Under the pieces are notes generated by a model. It did no database searches. It worked only from the letters and a program-made list of their open reading frames with translations, and was not told the DNA's origin. Source: Lachnospiraceae bacterium (GTDB lineage Bacteria > Bacillota > Clostridia > Lachnospirales > Lachnospiraceae). From it: a stretch of 35,529 nucleotides of DNA. Below, in pieces: positions 16,636 to 25,260 of this stretch. Within the stretch, counting starts at the first letter, position 1; every line of letters begins with the position of its first letter. A program made the position numbers and the translations under genes. Location: contig SVFO01000018.1 of NCBI GenBank assembly GCA_015056795.1, positions 1-35,529 on the forward strand, in the 5' to 3' direction.

Positions 16636-16636
16636 G

Positions 16637-17194
16637 TCATTTCCCCTTATTCTTCTTATAGTATATCTTCCCTATGTTATTTTCTAATTCCTGAAGCTTT
16701 CCACCTAAAGAATTTATCAGATGATCCAAAGAAACACCAGTTTGATTATATTTTATGTCTTGTGCATTCAAGAATCCATCCAAGCCTTCCCCAGTGGACA
16801 AAAGCTTTGTTTTTATAACCGTAAAGGAATTATCAGCAATGGCATAAATCTTATTCGCAGGACTCGTGACTAATTTACCATAATTTTTATAAACTTCTTC
16901 TGATTTTATCACGCCCGTATATCCTTGAACAAAAAGAAAAGCAACTATGACAACGCCCAGAAGAATTGTTGCCAGTGTTGGGTGATATGTCTTTCTTAAG
17001 AAATCATATCTCGCATTTGCCCTTGTTTGTCTGAATTCCAAAAGCTCTTCCTCATAGATTCTTTTCATTTCAGTAAATTCTTCATTTGCAATGCTATTGA
17101 TTTCCTCATGAGGTATTTCTTCTGAGCACTTCGGACAATATCGGATGACAATGCTGTTTTCTTGACCACATTTACATTTCCATATGGTATTCAT
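16637..17194 (-). CDS. Zinc-ribbon membrane protein
   Basis: The 185-residue protein begins with a zinc-ribbon motif, CKCG at 7-10 and CPKC at 20-23, followed by an acidic, coiled-coil-prone segment (about 30-65), a single membrane helix (about 73-91) and an extracytoplasmic part of about 90 residues without recognisable motif. The ribbon should face the cytoplasm, where it could bind a partner of the array. GGGGAAAA precedes the ATG, which is 12 bases after the previous gene's stop. The family is not known to me. Confidence 0.78.
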   Translation of the reverse strand: MNTIWKCKCGQENSIVIRYCPKCSEEIPHEEINSIANEEFTEMKRIYEEELLEFRQTRANARYDFLRKTYHPTLATILLGVVIVAFLFVQGYTGVIKSEEVYKNYGKLVTSPANKIYAIADNSFTVIKTKLLSTGEGLDGFLNAQDIKYNQTGVSLDHLINSLGGKLQELENNIGKIYYKKNKGK

Positions 17195-17206
17195 GATTTT
17201 CCCCGC

Positions 17207-18220
17207 TTATGGTAGCTCATTTTTTCGTTTTATGATTAGATTCTTTAATAAATTGACAAACAAAAAACGTTTTTGCATTTGTTCTGGAACCGCGTCACCT
17301 ACTTCTTCAGTTTCAAAAATTTCTTTAATTGATTCTTCACTTAATTCAGGACAATTTACAAACTGATCACTGAAGGAAGCAAGATAGGTAAAGCACTGAT
17401 TATCACGAACAAGATATTCCTGCATCCTCTTTTCATACTCTATTTTGGTAGCATCTTCTTTCGCAATAGCTATTGGTGTAATAACACGAACTGTCTTTTT
17501 ATCCCTCTGCGCTAAATAGTACATTGCCAAAAAAGGAAATCGAAAGCCTTTCATCTTAACAAAATAAACCATTCTATATCTAATTTCCCTGGTCCTTAGA
17601 TTTCCAATTTCATGTAGTGTATTTCCGTCTGTCAAATATCCTTCCTTGATATATAGTTCTAGCCTTTCCTTAATCTCTCTTTCTAATTCTTCATCGATTT
17701 TTTCAGCTTCCAACGGCAAAATGTTTGGCTCAATAGAATCACTAAAGGGTACCATTCTGTCTTTGGGTATCTCTGCCTCTGCCCTTATGATCGTTCCCGT
17801 AAGTGCGTCAGCCTGAAGCTCTCGCTTTACATTGTACAATGCATGTTGAAATAGATTATTTATGTCATGATTATCTTCTATAGTTTGTTTTCCCGCGTTT
17901 GTCAGCTCTCCATCCATCGGATTGATGTGCCCATATGTATAAACCTCTGCATGAAGAAGTTTTTTTATCATGTGAACATCAATCCCTGTAAGCTCATGGA
18001 TGGTATCAGCGTTTCTGATGCCAGCAGCATATAATCTTAAAATCAATAATTCTACGCTGTCATATTCATCAATGATATACTCTTTCACATCTGCTTCAAT
18101 GAATGATATTGGACAAAAAAGCCTGTGAAATATCTCTATTTCATTGTTTCTGAAGATTTCCGGACAACATAACATAAATAATTTTAAAGCATCTTCATTT
18201 GAAAAGGCTGCCTTAACCAT
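17207..18220 (-). CDS. Uncharacterised protein with winged-helix-like segment
   Basis: The 337-residue protein is not one I recognise. Residues about 54-116 look like a winged-helix DNA-binding fold: helices in SVELLILRLYAAGI and ADTIHELTGIDVHMIKKLL, then a wing-like GHINPMDGELTNAGKQ. The rest is mixed helix and strand, with a basic hydrophobic core around MVYFVKMKGFRFPFLAMYYLA. No nuclease or ATPase motif is seen. Its ATG overlaps the helicase stop by eight bases (ATGGTTAA), which implies coupled translation and a shared function with the helicase, for example DNA recognition. Confidence 0.8.
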   Translation of the reverse strand: MVKAAFSNEDALKLFMLCCPEIFRNNEIEIFHRLFCPISFIEADVKEYIIDEYDSVELLILRLYAAGIRNADTIHELTGIDVHMIKKLLHAEVYTYGHINPMDGELTNAGKQTIEDNHDINNLFQHALYNVKRELQADALTGTIIRAEAEIPKDRMVPFSDSIEPNILPLEAEKIDEELEREIKERLELYIKEGYLTDGNTLHEIGNLRTREIRYRMVYFVKMKGFRFPFLAMYYLAQRDKKTVRVITPIAIAKEDATKIEYEKRMQEYLVRDNQCFTYLASFSDQFVNCPELSEESIKEIFETEEVGDAVPEQMQKRFLFVNLLKNLIIKRKNELP

Positions 18221-21200
18221 GACTCATCCCTGTCCTCTCATAAAACTCTTTGAAATCATAGAATTCACCATTTTCACTTTTTGCTTGATTCAGCATTTTC
18301 GTCATAAATTCAGAGTATTTTTTCTCGCTCTGATTGGGAACCGGTTCACCTGTTTCATCATCTAGCAACTCATATTCACATGTCGTTAAGTAATCAAAAT
18401 CCCCAATGATGACCAACTGTATCTGACAACGTGTAAACGCAACATTTAATCTTCTGATTTCCTTCAAAAATCCAACCCTCGCCCTATGCGGCGGAACTTT
18501 TTGGGGATCAGCACTACGCGTACAGCTATAAATAATCAAAGGGCGTTCTTGACCCTGGAAGCTATCCAAGGATGCAGCAATGCTACCAATTTGTTCATCG
18601 CTAAATCCTAATTTTCGCTCTTTGATTTTTTGCCGAATCAATCTTACCTGTTTTCCATATGCTGAAATAATACCAACCTGAGGAGTACTGATTCCTGCTT
18701 TGTTTTCTGCAAAAGCCTGCCGTGAGATCAGCGCAACAATTTGAGCGGCTGTTTTTGCTTCTAAATCATTGGAATAGCCTCCTCCCACCTCAGCTGATTC
18801 ATATCGTTTTTGCTCATTACTGGTCGAAATCATAATCAAAGGAGAATTCGTACCACTGATCATGGGATGCCATTTATTCATGTCATACCTTGCATGATAC
18901 TTCCCTTTATAAAACCACTCAGAAATGACATCTGAAATATTTCCAGGCATACGGAACTGTTCATCCAATCTTGTGATACTATGAGTATTCTCATCCTGTC
19001 TCTCAAATCTAGTAAATAAAAACTCAAAGAAGCTTTTATTTAATAGTTCGATTTGCTTTTCTGGCACTTCATTATCCCTGCAAAGCTTTATCACTGCCTC
19101 ATTGGCAATGGGCGGAATTTGCAAATGATCTCCAAGCATCAGCGTTTTGGGCGCCTTCGTCATGGGCACAATCGCATTATGAATCTGGATCTGACCGCTT
19201 TCATCAATAATGGAAACATCAAAGCTCAGATTTCTAAACTTTGTCCTGGAATTAATACCTATACAAGTTGCTCCGACTACATTGGAATTCTCTACCAACA
19301 AATCCGTGACAATTTCCGTTCGATTCGCCTCGATTGACTTTCCCCAATCGTCTAGTGATGCTTTCACCTTTGTTAATCTACTAAAAACATCCTCCAATTC
19401 ATTCTTAAAGCTAGTGATCACAACGACCGGATTCACTTCATTTTGAAGAAGATAATTTGCGTCAATTGCATGAACAGAAAATGGACCAGTCAAACGAATG
19501 TCAAAACAGTAATTACTGCATTTTTGATAAATCCCTTCATATACCGATTTCGCTGACACATATTCCTGTTGGTTCAATATATTCTTCAATTGAGCAGCAT
19601 TCCAATTATAGTTCCGAATTGCTTCACAATAGTTAGCAACCGAATCATTTAAGCTATCATTGATATTTACGATTTCCTGTTCAATTCGCTTAATTAATCT
19701 CCTGTTGATTAATCGAAAGAAAAAGGATTTATTTTTCAAGGATAAAAAAGTAATTGATTTTCGTGCTCTTTCTTCCATTAATTCAGTGTATTTTTCATAT
19801 GAAGTTTGCTTTTGGGAAAGAAGCTGATCTAGTTCATTTAGCTTTTCCTTTTGCAATTTTGCATTTTTGATCAATACATTTCTGCATTCTAAATAATACT
19901 GATAATCCGGAAAAACAGAATCCACATAAGCGAGCATGGCATGTATGTCAGATAAGTCATGCAAGATGTTTTCCTGACTTGATTTCAGCCGATCAGAATA
20001 CTCTTTCGCAGTCTTCCCCACCTGTTCCTCAGGAGCATACTGCTTACAATTGTCCTGAATTTTATCAATATTGCCAATTCTGATAATTCTAGCATTTTCG
20101 TCACGCCCAACTCTTTCCAAAACATTATCCACTGCGGAGTTGTTTTGGGATGAAATGAGCACCCTTTTTCCATGCTTTACAAAATATTTTACCCAATTGA
20201 CAATTACGGTAGTTTTTCCGGTACCAGGAGGTCCTAAAACAAGCTGGATATCCTTGGTCTTAATTCCCCGTTCTATGGCGAGCATCTGCGATGCGTTCGG
20301 TTTCATGGGATTACTTAGTAATTCTGTCTTAAACTCTTCCCATCCGGGTGCATCCACTTTCCCCTCATCGGGATGCCCATGATTCCCAAACAAACGATAC
20401 ATATACTTAGAATCCACTGATCCATTTTCAATGTCTTGAATAACCCTTTCCCGTACTCGCTTTTGAGAATCGTTGATTTTCAAGTACATGTGACCATGAT
20501 GCTTTTCAAGAATATGATCATGAAACTGCTCGGCAAAATCTATGATAAAACTAGTTCCATCTTCTTCATTGATGCGATCCGATATGCTTCCTACGATTTT
20601 ACGCTTATATCCATCGTTTATTTCTTCCGTTGTTTCAATGGCCACCTTGTCATCTACCTGATATAATTCATTGTCAGGATCAAAAGAAGATGAAAAAAAA
20701 CGATAGGTTTTCTTCCTCGCACTCCCCTTTATAAATTCATAATAGTCATAATTAACATAGTTTTCTTTATAAGCATCTAGCTGCTCTGCAAGATCCTCAT
20801 ACTTCGTGAAATTCTTGATTGGCTGAAGGATCTCCCTGGCAAATCTATTATCTACCCTATAATCCGTATTTTTATCAGTGCTTAAAAAATATGCATCAAT
20901 TCCATCGCAGAATTCTCTAAAGGTTTCAGGATCCATTCCCCAATCACTGGAAGTATATTTATTTGAAGAATGCTTATATCCATCTGCAACAATGGATGTA
21001 CCACCTTCCGTAATGACCAAAAACACGCCTTGACTATATAGATATTTTTTCTGTGCCTGAAAATCTAGTCCCGAGAAAATTCTTGTGATTGTAAAATTAT
21101 ATTCTTCCGAACGCTGTAGATTAAACTTAAAATTTGCAGTCATCATGATATAATAATCATATTCTTCGCGTACAACATGATTGCAAATCGTCAGATAGTC

Positions 21201-21338
21201 CAAGTGTGTAAGCTCGTATATCAACCCATCCCTTACCTCTGGCTTATCCATGGAAACCCTGTCTCCCATGAAAAAACAAAGTTCTTCTTTTAATGTATAA
21301 TAATTGATCGGTTGAAGGTATAATGTCTCATTCATCAT
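18213..21338 (-). CDS. UPF1/DNA2-like superfamily 1 helicase
   Basis: This 1041-residue protein has all SF1B helicase motifs: Walker A GPPGTGKTT (369-377), Ia SSQNNSAVDNVLERV (396-410), motif II DESGQ (712-716), III GDHLQIPP (736-743), IV LDEQFRMP (791-798), V DSFQGQE (925-931) and VI LNVAFTR (964-970). Between Ia and II lies a long, partly coiled-coil insertion (about 440-680). The first 340 residues resemble no domain I know, and no nuclease motif is seen. GAGG precedes the ATG, which overlaps the end of the 58-residue gene. ATP-driven unwinding or translocation on DNA or RNA is likely. Similar helicases occur in bacterial defence and conflict operons, but the role here is inferred. Confidence 0.92.
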   Translation of the reverse strand: MMNETLYLQPINYYTLKEELCFFMGDRVSMDKPEVRDGLIYELTHLDYLTICNHVVREEYDYYIMMTANFKFNLQRSEEYNFTITRIFSGLDFQAQKKYLYSQGVFLVITEGGTSIVADGYKHSSNKYTSSDWGMDPETFREFCDGIDAYFLSTDKNTDYRVDNRFAREILQPIKNFTKYEDLAEQLDAYKENYVNYDYYEFIKGSARKKTYRFFSSSFDPDNELYQVDDKVAIETTEEINDGYKRKIVGSISDRINEEDGTSFIIDFAEQFHDHILEKHHGHMYLKINDSQKRVRERVIQDIENGSVDSKYMYRLFGNHGHPDEGKVDAPGWEEFKTELLSNPMKPNASQMLAIERGIKTKDIQLVLGPPGTGKTTVIVNWVKYFVKHGKRVLISSQNNSAVDNVLERVGRDENARIIRIGNIDKIQDNCKQYAPEEQVGKTAKEYSDRLKSSQENILHDLSDIHAMLAYVDSVFPDYQYYLECRNVLIKNAKLQKEKLNELDQLLSQKQTSYEKYTELMEERARKSITFLSLKNKSFFFRLINRRLIKRIEQEIVNINDSLNDSVANYCEAIRNYNWNAAQLKNILNQQEYVSAKSVYEGIYQKCSNYCFDIRLTGPFSVHAIDANYLLQNEVNPVVVITSFKNELEDVFSRLTKVKASLDDWGKSIEANRTEIVTDLLVENSNVVGATCIGINSRTKFRNLSFDVSIIDESGQIQIHNAIVPMTKAPKTLMLGDHLQIPPIANEAVIKLCRDNEVPEKQIELLNKSFFEFLFTRFERQDENTHSITRLDEQFRMPGNISDVISEWFYKGKYHARYDMNKWHPMISGTNSPLIMISTSNEQKRYESAEVGGGYSNDLEAKTAAQIVALISRQAFAENKAGISTPQVGIISAYGKQVRLIRQKIKERKLGFSDEQIGSIAASLDSFQGQERPLIIYSCTRSADPQKVPPHRARVGFLKEIRRLNVAFTRCQIQLVIIGDFDYLTTCEYELLDDETGEPVPNQSEKKYSEFMTKMLNQAKSENGEFYDFKEFYERTGMSHG

Positions 21339-21504
21339 AGGGATTCCTCAATAAATCATCCTCTTTGGGAACATCAAACTGTATCGGCATATCCTGAAGT
21401 TTTTCTTTCGTAACACCTAATATCCTTAGATCAAAATCATCCATCCATTCGAGAATCCCTTGGGGCTGATTATTTTTTGGTTCCTCTGTAATTCTTGTCT
21501 CCAT
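21328..21504 (-). CDS. 58-residue acidic protein overlapping kinase and helicase genes
   Basis: This short frame is easy to miss. It starts at ATG 21504 with AGGAGA eight to nine bases upstream, overlaps the last 35 bases of the kinase gene and ends inside the first codons of the helicase (GATGAATGA), an 11-base overlap. The product is acidic, opens METRITEEPKNN and ends RNPYDE, with a short amphipathic stretch ILEWMDDFDLRILGVTKEKL. No family is recognised. Perfect operon spacing, a strong ribosome site and the fact that it exactly fills the only gap in the array argue for a real gene, perhaps an adaptor, kinase substrate or inhibitor of a neighbour. Confidence 0.72.
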   Translation of the reverse strand: METRITEEPKNNQPQGILEWMDDFDLRILGVTKEKLQDMPIQFDVPKEDDLLRNPYDE

Positions 21505-22351
21505 GAACGGTTCTCCTACCTCTATTTAATGCTTCATAAAACATACTCGCATTCTCGTATCTTTCCTTGGGATTGAGGGATAATGCCTTACATAATATCT
21601 CTTTTAACTCAGGATAAAATTCTCCCCCTACTCCTGATAAATCAGCAAAATCAGCCCAACGATTACTCTTATTATCAGGAATGGCATCCACCCCATATTG
21701 CACTGGCTCCAATCCAAACATTTCCAACGCAATTTGTCCCAATGCAAAAACATCCGTAGCTTGATAAACAAAATTCGTATTTGCCCTAGAAATCTGCTCT
21801 GGCGCCATATATCTCGCAGTGCCGGTTCCCTTATCGGCTGATGCCAATCCACTGATCCCATAATCCAAAACATAAATCGCATTTCTTCCGCTAATGCTAA
21901 TGATGTTTTCGGGTTTTAGGTCCTTATGCACAAAGCCATTGAATTTATGTATGTAGGAGACAGCTTTTACAACCTTCATTAACAGGTCATATTCTTTTTC
22001 ATACCAAATTTTATCTTTTCTCAGCTTATTGGCACTATCTATAACCGTTCTTAAGCTTTTCCCCTCGACATACTGCATTTCTATTGTTATTTTTGACTTC
22101 TTATCATCGAAAAAACAATTATAAATCTTGGGTACAAAATCAGAAAAACGTTCCAAGGAAATCTGATTACTAACTTCTTCCAAGAGCGACCTCTTTTGTT
22201 CCGCATTATGATATCGCAAGGATTTTAACACGACTCTTCTCTTCAAAACATCGTCTATCGCAATAACCACTTCCGTGCCAGCAGCTTCATTTTTATGAAT
22301 CATCTGCTCGATTCGGAATCTTTTTGAATAAATAAGCTCAATTCTGTCCAT
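21470..22351 (-). CDS. Eukaryotic-like Ser/Thr protein kinase
   Basis: The 293-residue protein is a single kinase domain without membrane helix or PASTA repeats, so it should be cytosolic and is not the usual PrkC/Stk1. Catalytic elements are complete: VLK lysine K43, HKDLKPEN with D144 and N149, DYG (D163, in place of DFG), an activation segment with GTGTARYMAPEQ, and the DVFALG helix. The glycine-rich loop is poor (HKNEAAGTEVVIA). It starts 14 bases before the end of the pseudokinase gene, with AAGGAA as ribosome site. It could phosphorylate the small acidic protein, the pseudokinase or the helicase; this is inference. Confidence 0.9.
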   Translation of the reverse strand: MDRIELIYSKRFRIEQMIHKNEAAGTEVVIAIDDVLKRRVVLKSLRYHNAEQKRSLLEEVSNQISLERFSDFVPKIYNCFFDDKKSKITIEMQYVEGKSLRTVIDSANKLRKDKIWYEKEYDLLMKVVKAVSYIHKFNGFVHKDLKPENIISISGRNAIYVLDYGISGLASADKGTGTARYMAPEQISRANTNFVYQATDVFALGQIALEMFGLEPVQYGVDAIPDNKSNRWADFADLSGVGGEFYPELKEILCKALSLNPKERYENASMFYEALNRGRRTVHGDKNYRGTKK

Positions 22352-23648
22352 TTCTCAATTCCTTTAATAGAATATCATCAAAATCTCTCATGCTTGGCAT
22401 TTGTGTGAGGGAAGCAGCCCGAATCACTTCCTCCATTGCATCCACAAAATCATCTGAAAAATCATCATATAAAATAGAGGAATCCGCAGTTCCTCCTTTT
22501 TCAATGGAAGGATCTAAGCAAGATAATAAAACAATCGTAAGGGAATAGACATCACCAGCTTCCCACTCCCTGTTATCATGGTCTGGCTTATCCAACAGCC
22601 TTGGATGTGTATAAACATTATTTTTATGTATTTGAGCAACCCAATTTCCTACAGTCTCTATGCTTGTTTCCACATAATCAATTTTTGCCGTTTCAAAGCA
22701 ACCAAGCTTAGCTTCATATCCATCCTCAAAACGAGATACAAAGATGCAGGTAGGACGAATTCCCCTATGATGAATGCTGATTTTAGAAGAAGCCAACCGG
22801 CTTAGCCCGTTAGCAACCTGTTCCAAGATATCCAATAGTTCATATGGATTCAGCTCCTTGGCAATTTCATCCAGAGTTTTTGTATTTTCATGTAAATCAT
22901 ACTTCAAATACTTCAGGTTACAATAGGGGCTGGTTCTTAGTTCGTCACCGACGATGATACCGTTGGCGCTTCTCATGTTCTTAAAGAAATGCTGTACCTC
23001 CATGTCCCTGTCGCTAAATACAGTCTTTTCGCTGGTATTCAAAAAAGGACGAATATAAGCATAGGTTGCGATATTATCGTTGTCCTTTTTTACAAAATAT
23101 TTATAATTTCCTTCTATGGATTCATATCGTTTTTTCGGTATCCTACGAATCACTTCATACTCTCCGAACGGAAGTAAATCAACATCCATCTTCCTAACGC
23201 GATTTCTGTCAATTTTGAACAGTCTTATCATGGAATTGTACAGCATGATGGTGAGTTCACAAGCCGTTGCCACGTCAGCATGACGATCCCTAATCTCATA
23301 TTTCCTTCCGCCAAGCTCTTCCTTTGAAATATGAACGATCTCATTTGCCTTATTCTTCAAGCTATAGAACGGATTTATAGAACAGTCATTCCCCCATAAC
23401 CCCTGGATGGTCTTACAGTTTTTCATGATATCGGATAAAGTATCTGGTAAATGTCTGTACCCAGCATCAAAATAAAGCCCTGAGAATAAGATTTCCAAGG
23501 CTTGTCTTATATTAATAACACATGTATCAGGATCCACTCTTGCATTCATTTCCGCAGCACAACACATACTATGTAGTTTTTCCCAGGCTCCAAACTCCCG
23601 AGTCCTGTTATTGGGCATTTTAACATGATTTAGAAAATCGAAAAACAT
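22338..23648 (-). CDS. DUF4145-like domain fused to a pseudokinase
   Basis: From this start the protein has 436 residues. The N-terminal part (about 20-145) resembles DUF4145/HEPN-type helical domains (INIRQALEILFSGLY, LKNKANEIVH). The C-terminal part follows a protein kinase fold but has lost catalysis: the HRD loop reads HHRGIRPTC, with Gly for Asp and Cys for Asn, and DFG reads GCF, while the DVYS helix is kept. It is thus probably a regulatory or sensing partner of the kinase encoded next. The start at 23648 is chosen because GGGAGG lies seven bases upstream; the frame opens 21 codons earlier without such a site. It is first in the array, 85 bases after the flippase gene. Confidence 0.82.
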   Translation of the reverse strand: MFFDFLNHVKMPNNRTREFGAWEKLHSMCCAAEMNARVDPDTCVINIRQALEILFSGLYFDAGYRHLPDTLSDIMKNCKTIQGLWGNDCSINPFYSLKNKANEIVHISKEELGGRKYEIRDRHADVATACELTIMLYNSMIRLFKIDRNRVRKMDVDLLPFGEYEVIRRIPKKRYESIEGNYKYFVKKDNDNIATYAYIRPFLNTSEKTVFSDRDMEVQHFFKNMRSANGIIVGDELRTSPYCNLKYLKYDLHENTKTLDEIAKELNPYELLDILEQVANGLSRLASSKISIHHRGIRPTCIFVSRFEDGYEAKLGCFETAKIDYVETSIETVGNWVAQIHKNNVYTHPRLLDKPDHDNREWEAGDVYSLTIVLLSCLDPSIEKGGTADSSILYDDFSDDFVDAMEEVIRAASLTQMPSMRDFDDILLKELRNGQN

Positions 23649-23733
23649 ACGAATCCTCCCGGAATTGAAAGTTTTATAGCTTTTGAAGCGAAACATATTT
23701 AAACTAGTCAAAATAATCCATATACTTGTAAAT

Positions 23734-25233
23734 TCATCGAAGTCTAGTTATAAACAATTTGTCAATCCAAAATTTAGTCAAGTCTTTATTTACAAAACAA
23801 TTGAGTAATGTTGAAATGAAAGTAAAAATCACAGTAAGTAATATCCCACATGCAAAAAAAGAGAAATAGGAAGATATCTCTATTTTTATATACTGTGCAA
23901 TAAATACTGTAATTGCAAAAATCAACAAATTTGCTCCATATATTTCTAAGGTTTTTTTGATGGAACGATGTAAAATAACAATATCTGAAAGATAATTAAC
24001 ATATAATACTTTAATTGGCAATACAGATAATGTGGCTAGAAGAACACCATTTATACCCCAAGAATGTACAAATATAAAGGATAATACCACATTCAGGGTA
24101 GCTTCTACGAGGGATATTTTGCTCACTTTTTTTGCATATCCCGCCAATCCGGTAAGGTTACCAGATACAATTCTTATTCTATCAAGTATTTGTATTAAAC
24201 AAAACATTAATGGAAGCCATCGGTATATATAATTAATATCATTTACACCTTTTGTATATAAACTGACAAAAGGAATGATCAAGATATATGACACACACAT
24301 AAACACTGTAGTAATACCCACAAAAATACTATTAAAAGCATCATGACACTTAATATAGGTCTGAATATCTGCATTGTATGATTGACCTAAAAGATACTTA
24401 ATGCTCATGTATGCACTATCAATAAGGCTTGTCAGTGCAACAAAAACCATATTATATGTTGAATATACGCTAGACAATGCAGCAGAAAAAAATATAGATA
24501 GAATTATCATATCCGTGGAATTAAATACTACTCCCGCAACCTCTGTAAGGACATATGAATTTCTGTCTTTTAATTTTTCTTTTTTATCCGCCGCATTATA
24601 ATCTATCCAACAATAGTTTTTTTTCATATAGATTGAATATATCAGTAAACTAATTAAAGAAGCAAAGAAATAACCTACTTGAATCAAAGCAATGTTAAAT
24701 CTAAGACATACCAAAAGAATTTTAATGCCGTAACATAAAATAACATTTAATAGTGAAATAAGATTTGTGAAATATGTTTTTCCATTTGCGTTAAGGAAAA
24801 AAATCCATGTGGAAGTAAAATAAAATGCAACTAATGTTGTCAATCCTTCAAACAAGCAGTAAAGAAATATCGTTTGATAATTTACATTTGTTTTTATTAT
24901 AATTGGTATTACAATAGAAATTACCATAACAAAAAATGCATACACTAAAGATATCTTTCTATAATACCTTCTTGCAATAGAGACAATTTTTGAAATTCCG
25001 TATCGATCCTTCTTTTCAATATATGGATATAATTCGTTTTGAGCTGCTTGACCTATACCTGATTGCAGCAAGGCAATATATGTAAAAATCTGTGTAATTG
25101 TAATTATCAAACCATTTGTATCAGAGCCATAATTAATCATAATTATTCTTGGAATTACTATTCCCAGAAGAATAATTACAATTTTACTGAATACTCCAAT
25201 GATTACATTTTGAAAAAGGCGCTTTTTGGGCAT
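23734..25233 (-). CDS. Wzx-type polysaccharide flippase
   Basis: The 499-residue protein has about a dozen to fourteen hydrophobic helices along its whole length and resembles the MOP superfamily of oligosaccharide transporters (start RLFQNVIIGVFSKIVIILLGIVIPRIIM). It likely moves the lipid-linked repeat unit made by the upstream glycosyltransferases across the membrane. It is the last glycan gene of the AT-rich operon, 27 bases after the FrhB-like gene. No terminator is visible after it, so transcription may continue into the kinase-helicase array. The gene symbol wzx is not assigned because the matching polymerase is not seen. Confidence 0.88.
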   Translation of the reverse strand: MPKKRLFQNVIIGVFSKIVIILLGIVIPRIIMINYGSDTNGLIITITQIFTYIALLQSGIGQAAQNELYPYIEKKDRYGISKIVSIARRYYRKISLVYAFFVMVISIVIPIIIKTNVNYQTIFLYCLFEGLTTLVAFYFTSTWIFFLNANGKTYFTNLISLLNVILCYGIKILLVCLRFNIALIQVGYFFASLISLLIYSIYMKKNYCWIDYNAADKKEKLKDRNSYVLTEVAGVVFNSTDMIILSIFFSAALSSVYSTYNMVFVALTSLIDSAYMSIKYLLGQSYNADIQTYIKCHDAFNSIFVGITTVFMCVSYILIIPFVSLYTKGVNDINYIYRWLPLMFCLIQILDRIRIVSGNLTGLAGYAKKVSKISLVEATLNVVLSFIFVHSWGINGVLLATLSVLPIKVLYVNYLSDIVILHRSIKKTLEIYGANLLIFAITVFIAQYIKIEISSYFSFFACGILLTVIFTFISTLLNCFVNKDLTKFWIDKLFITRLR

Positions 25234-25260
25234 GAAATCCTCATCACTTTCACATATTAT

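Noticed and set aside
23640..23733. Promoter for the kinase-helicase array in the gap after the flippase gene
   Set aside because: A TTGACT and a TATAAA-like sequence exist but with about 27 bases between them; no pair with proper spacing was found, so I leave the array's promoter open.
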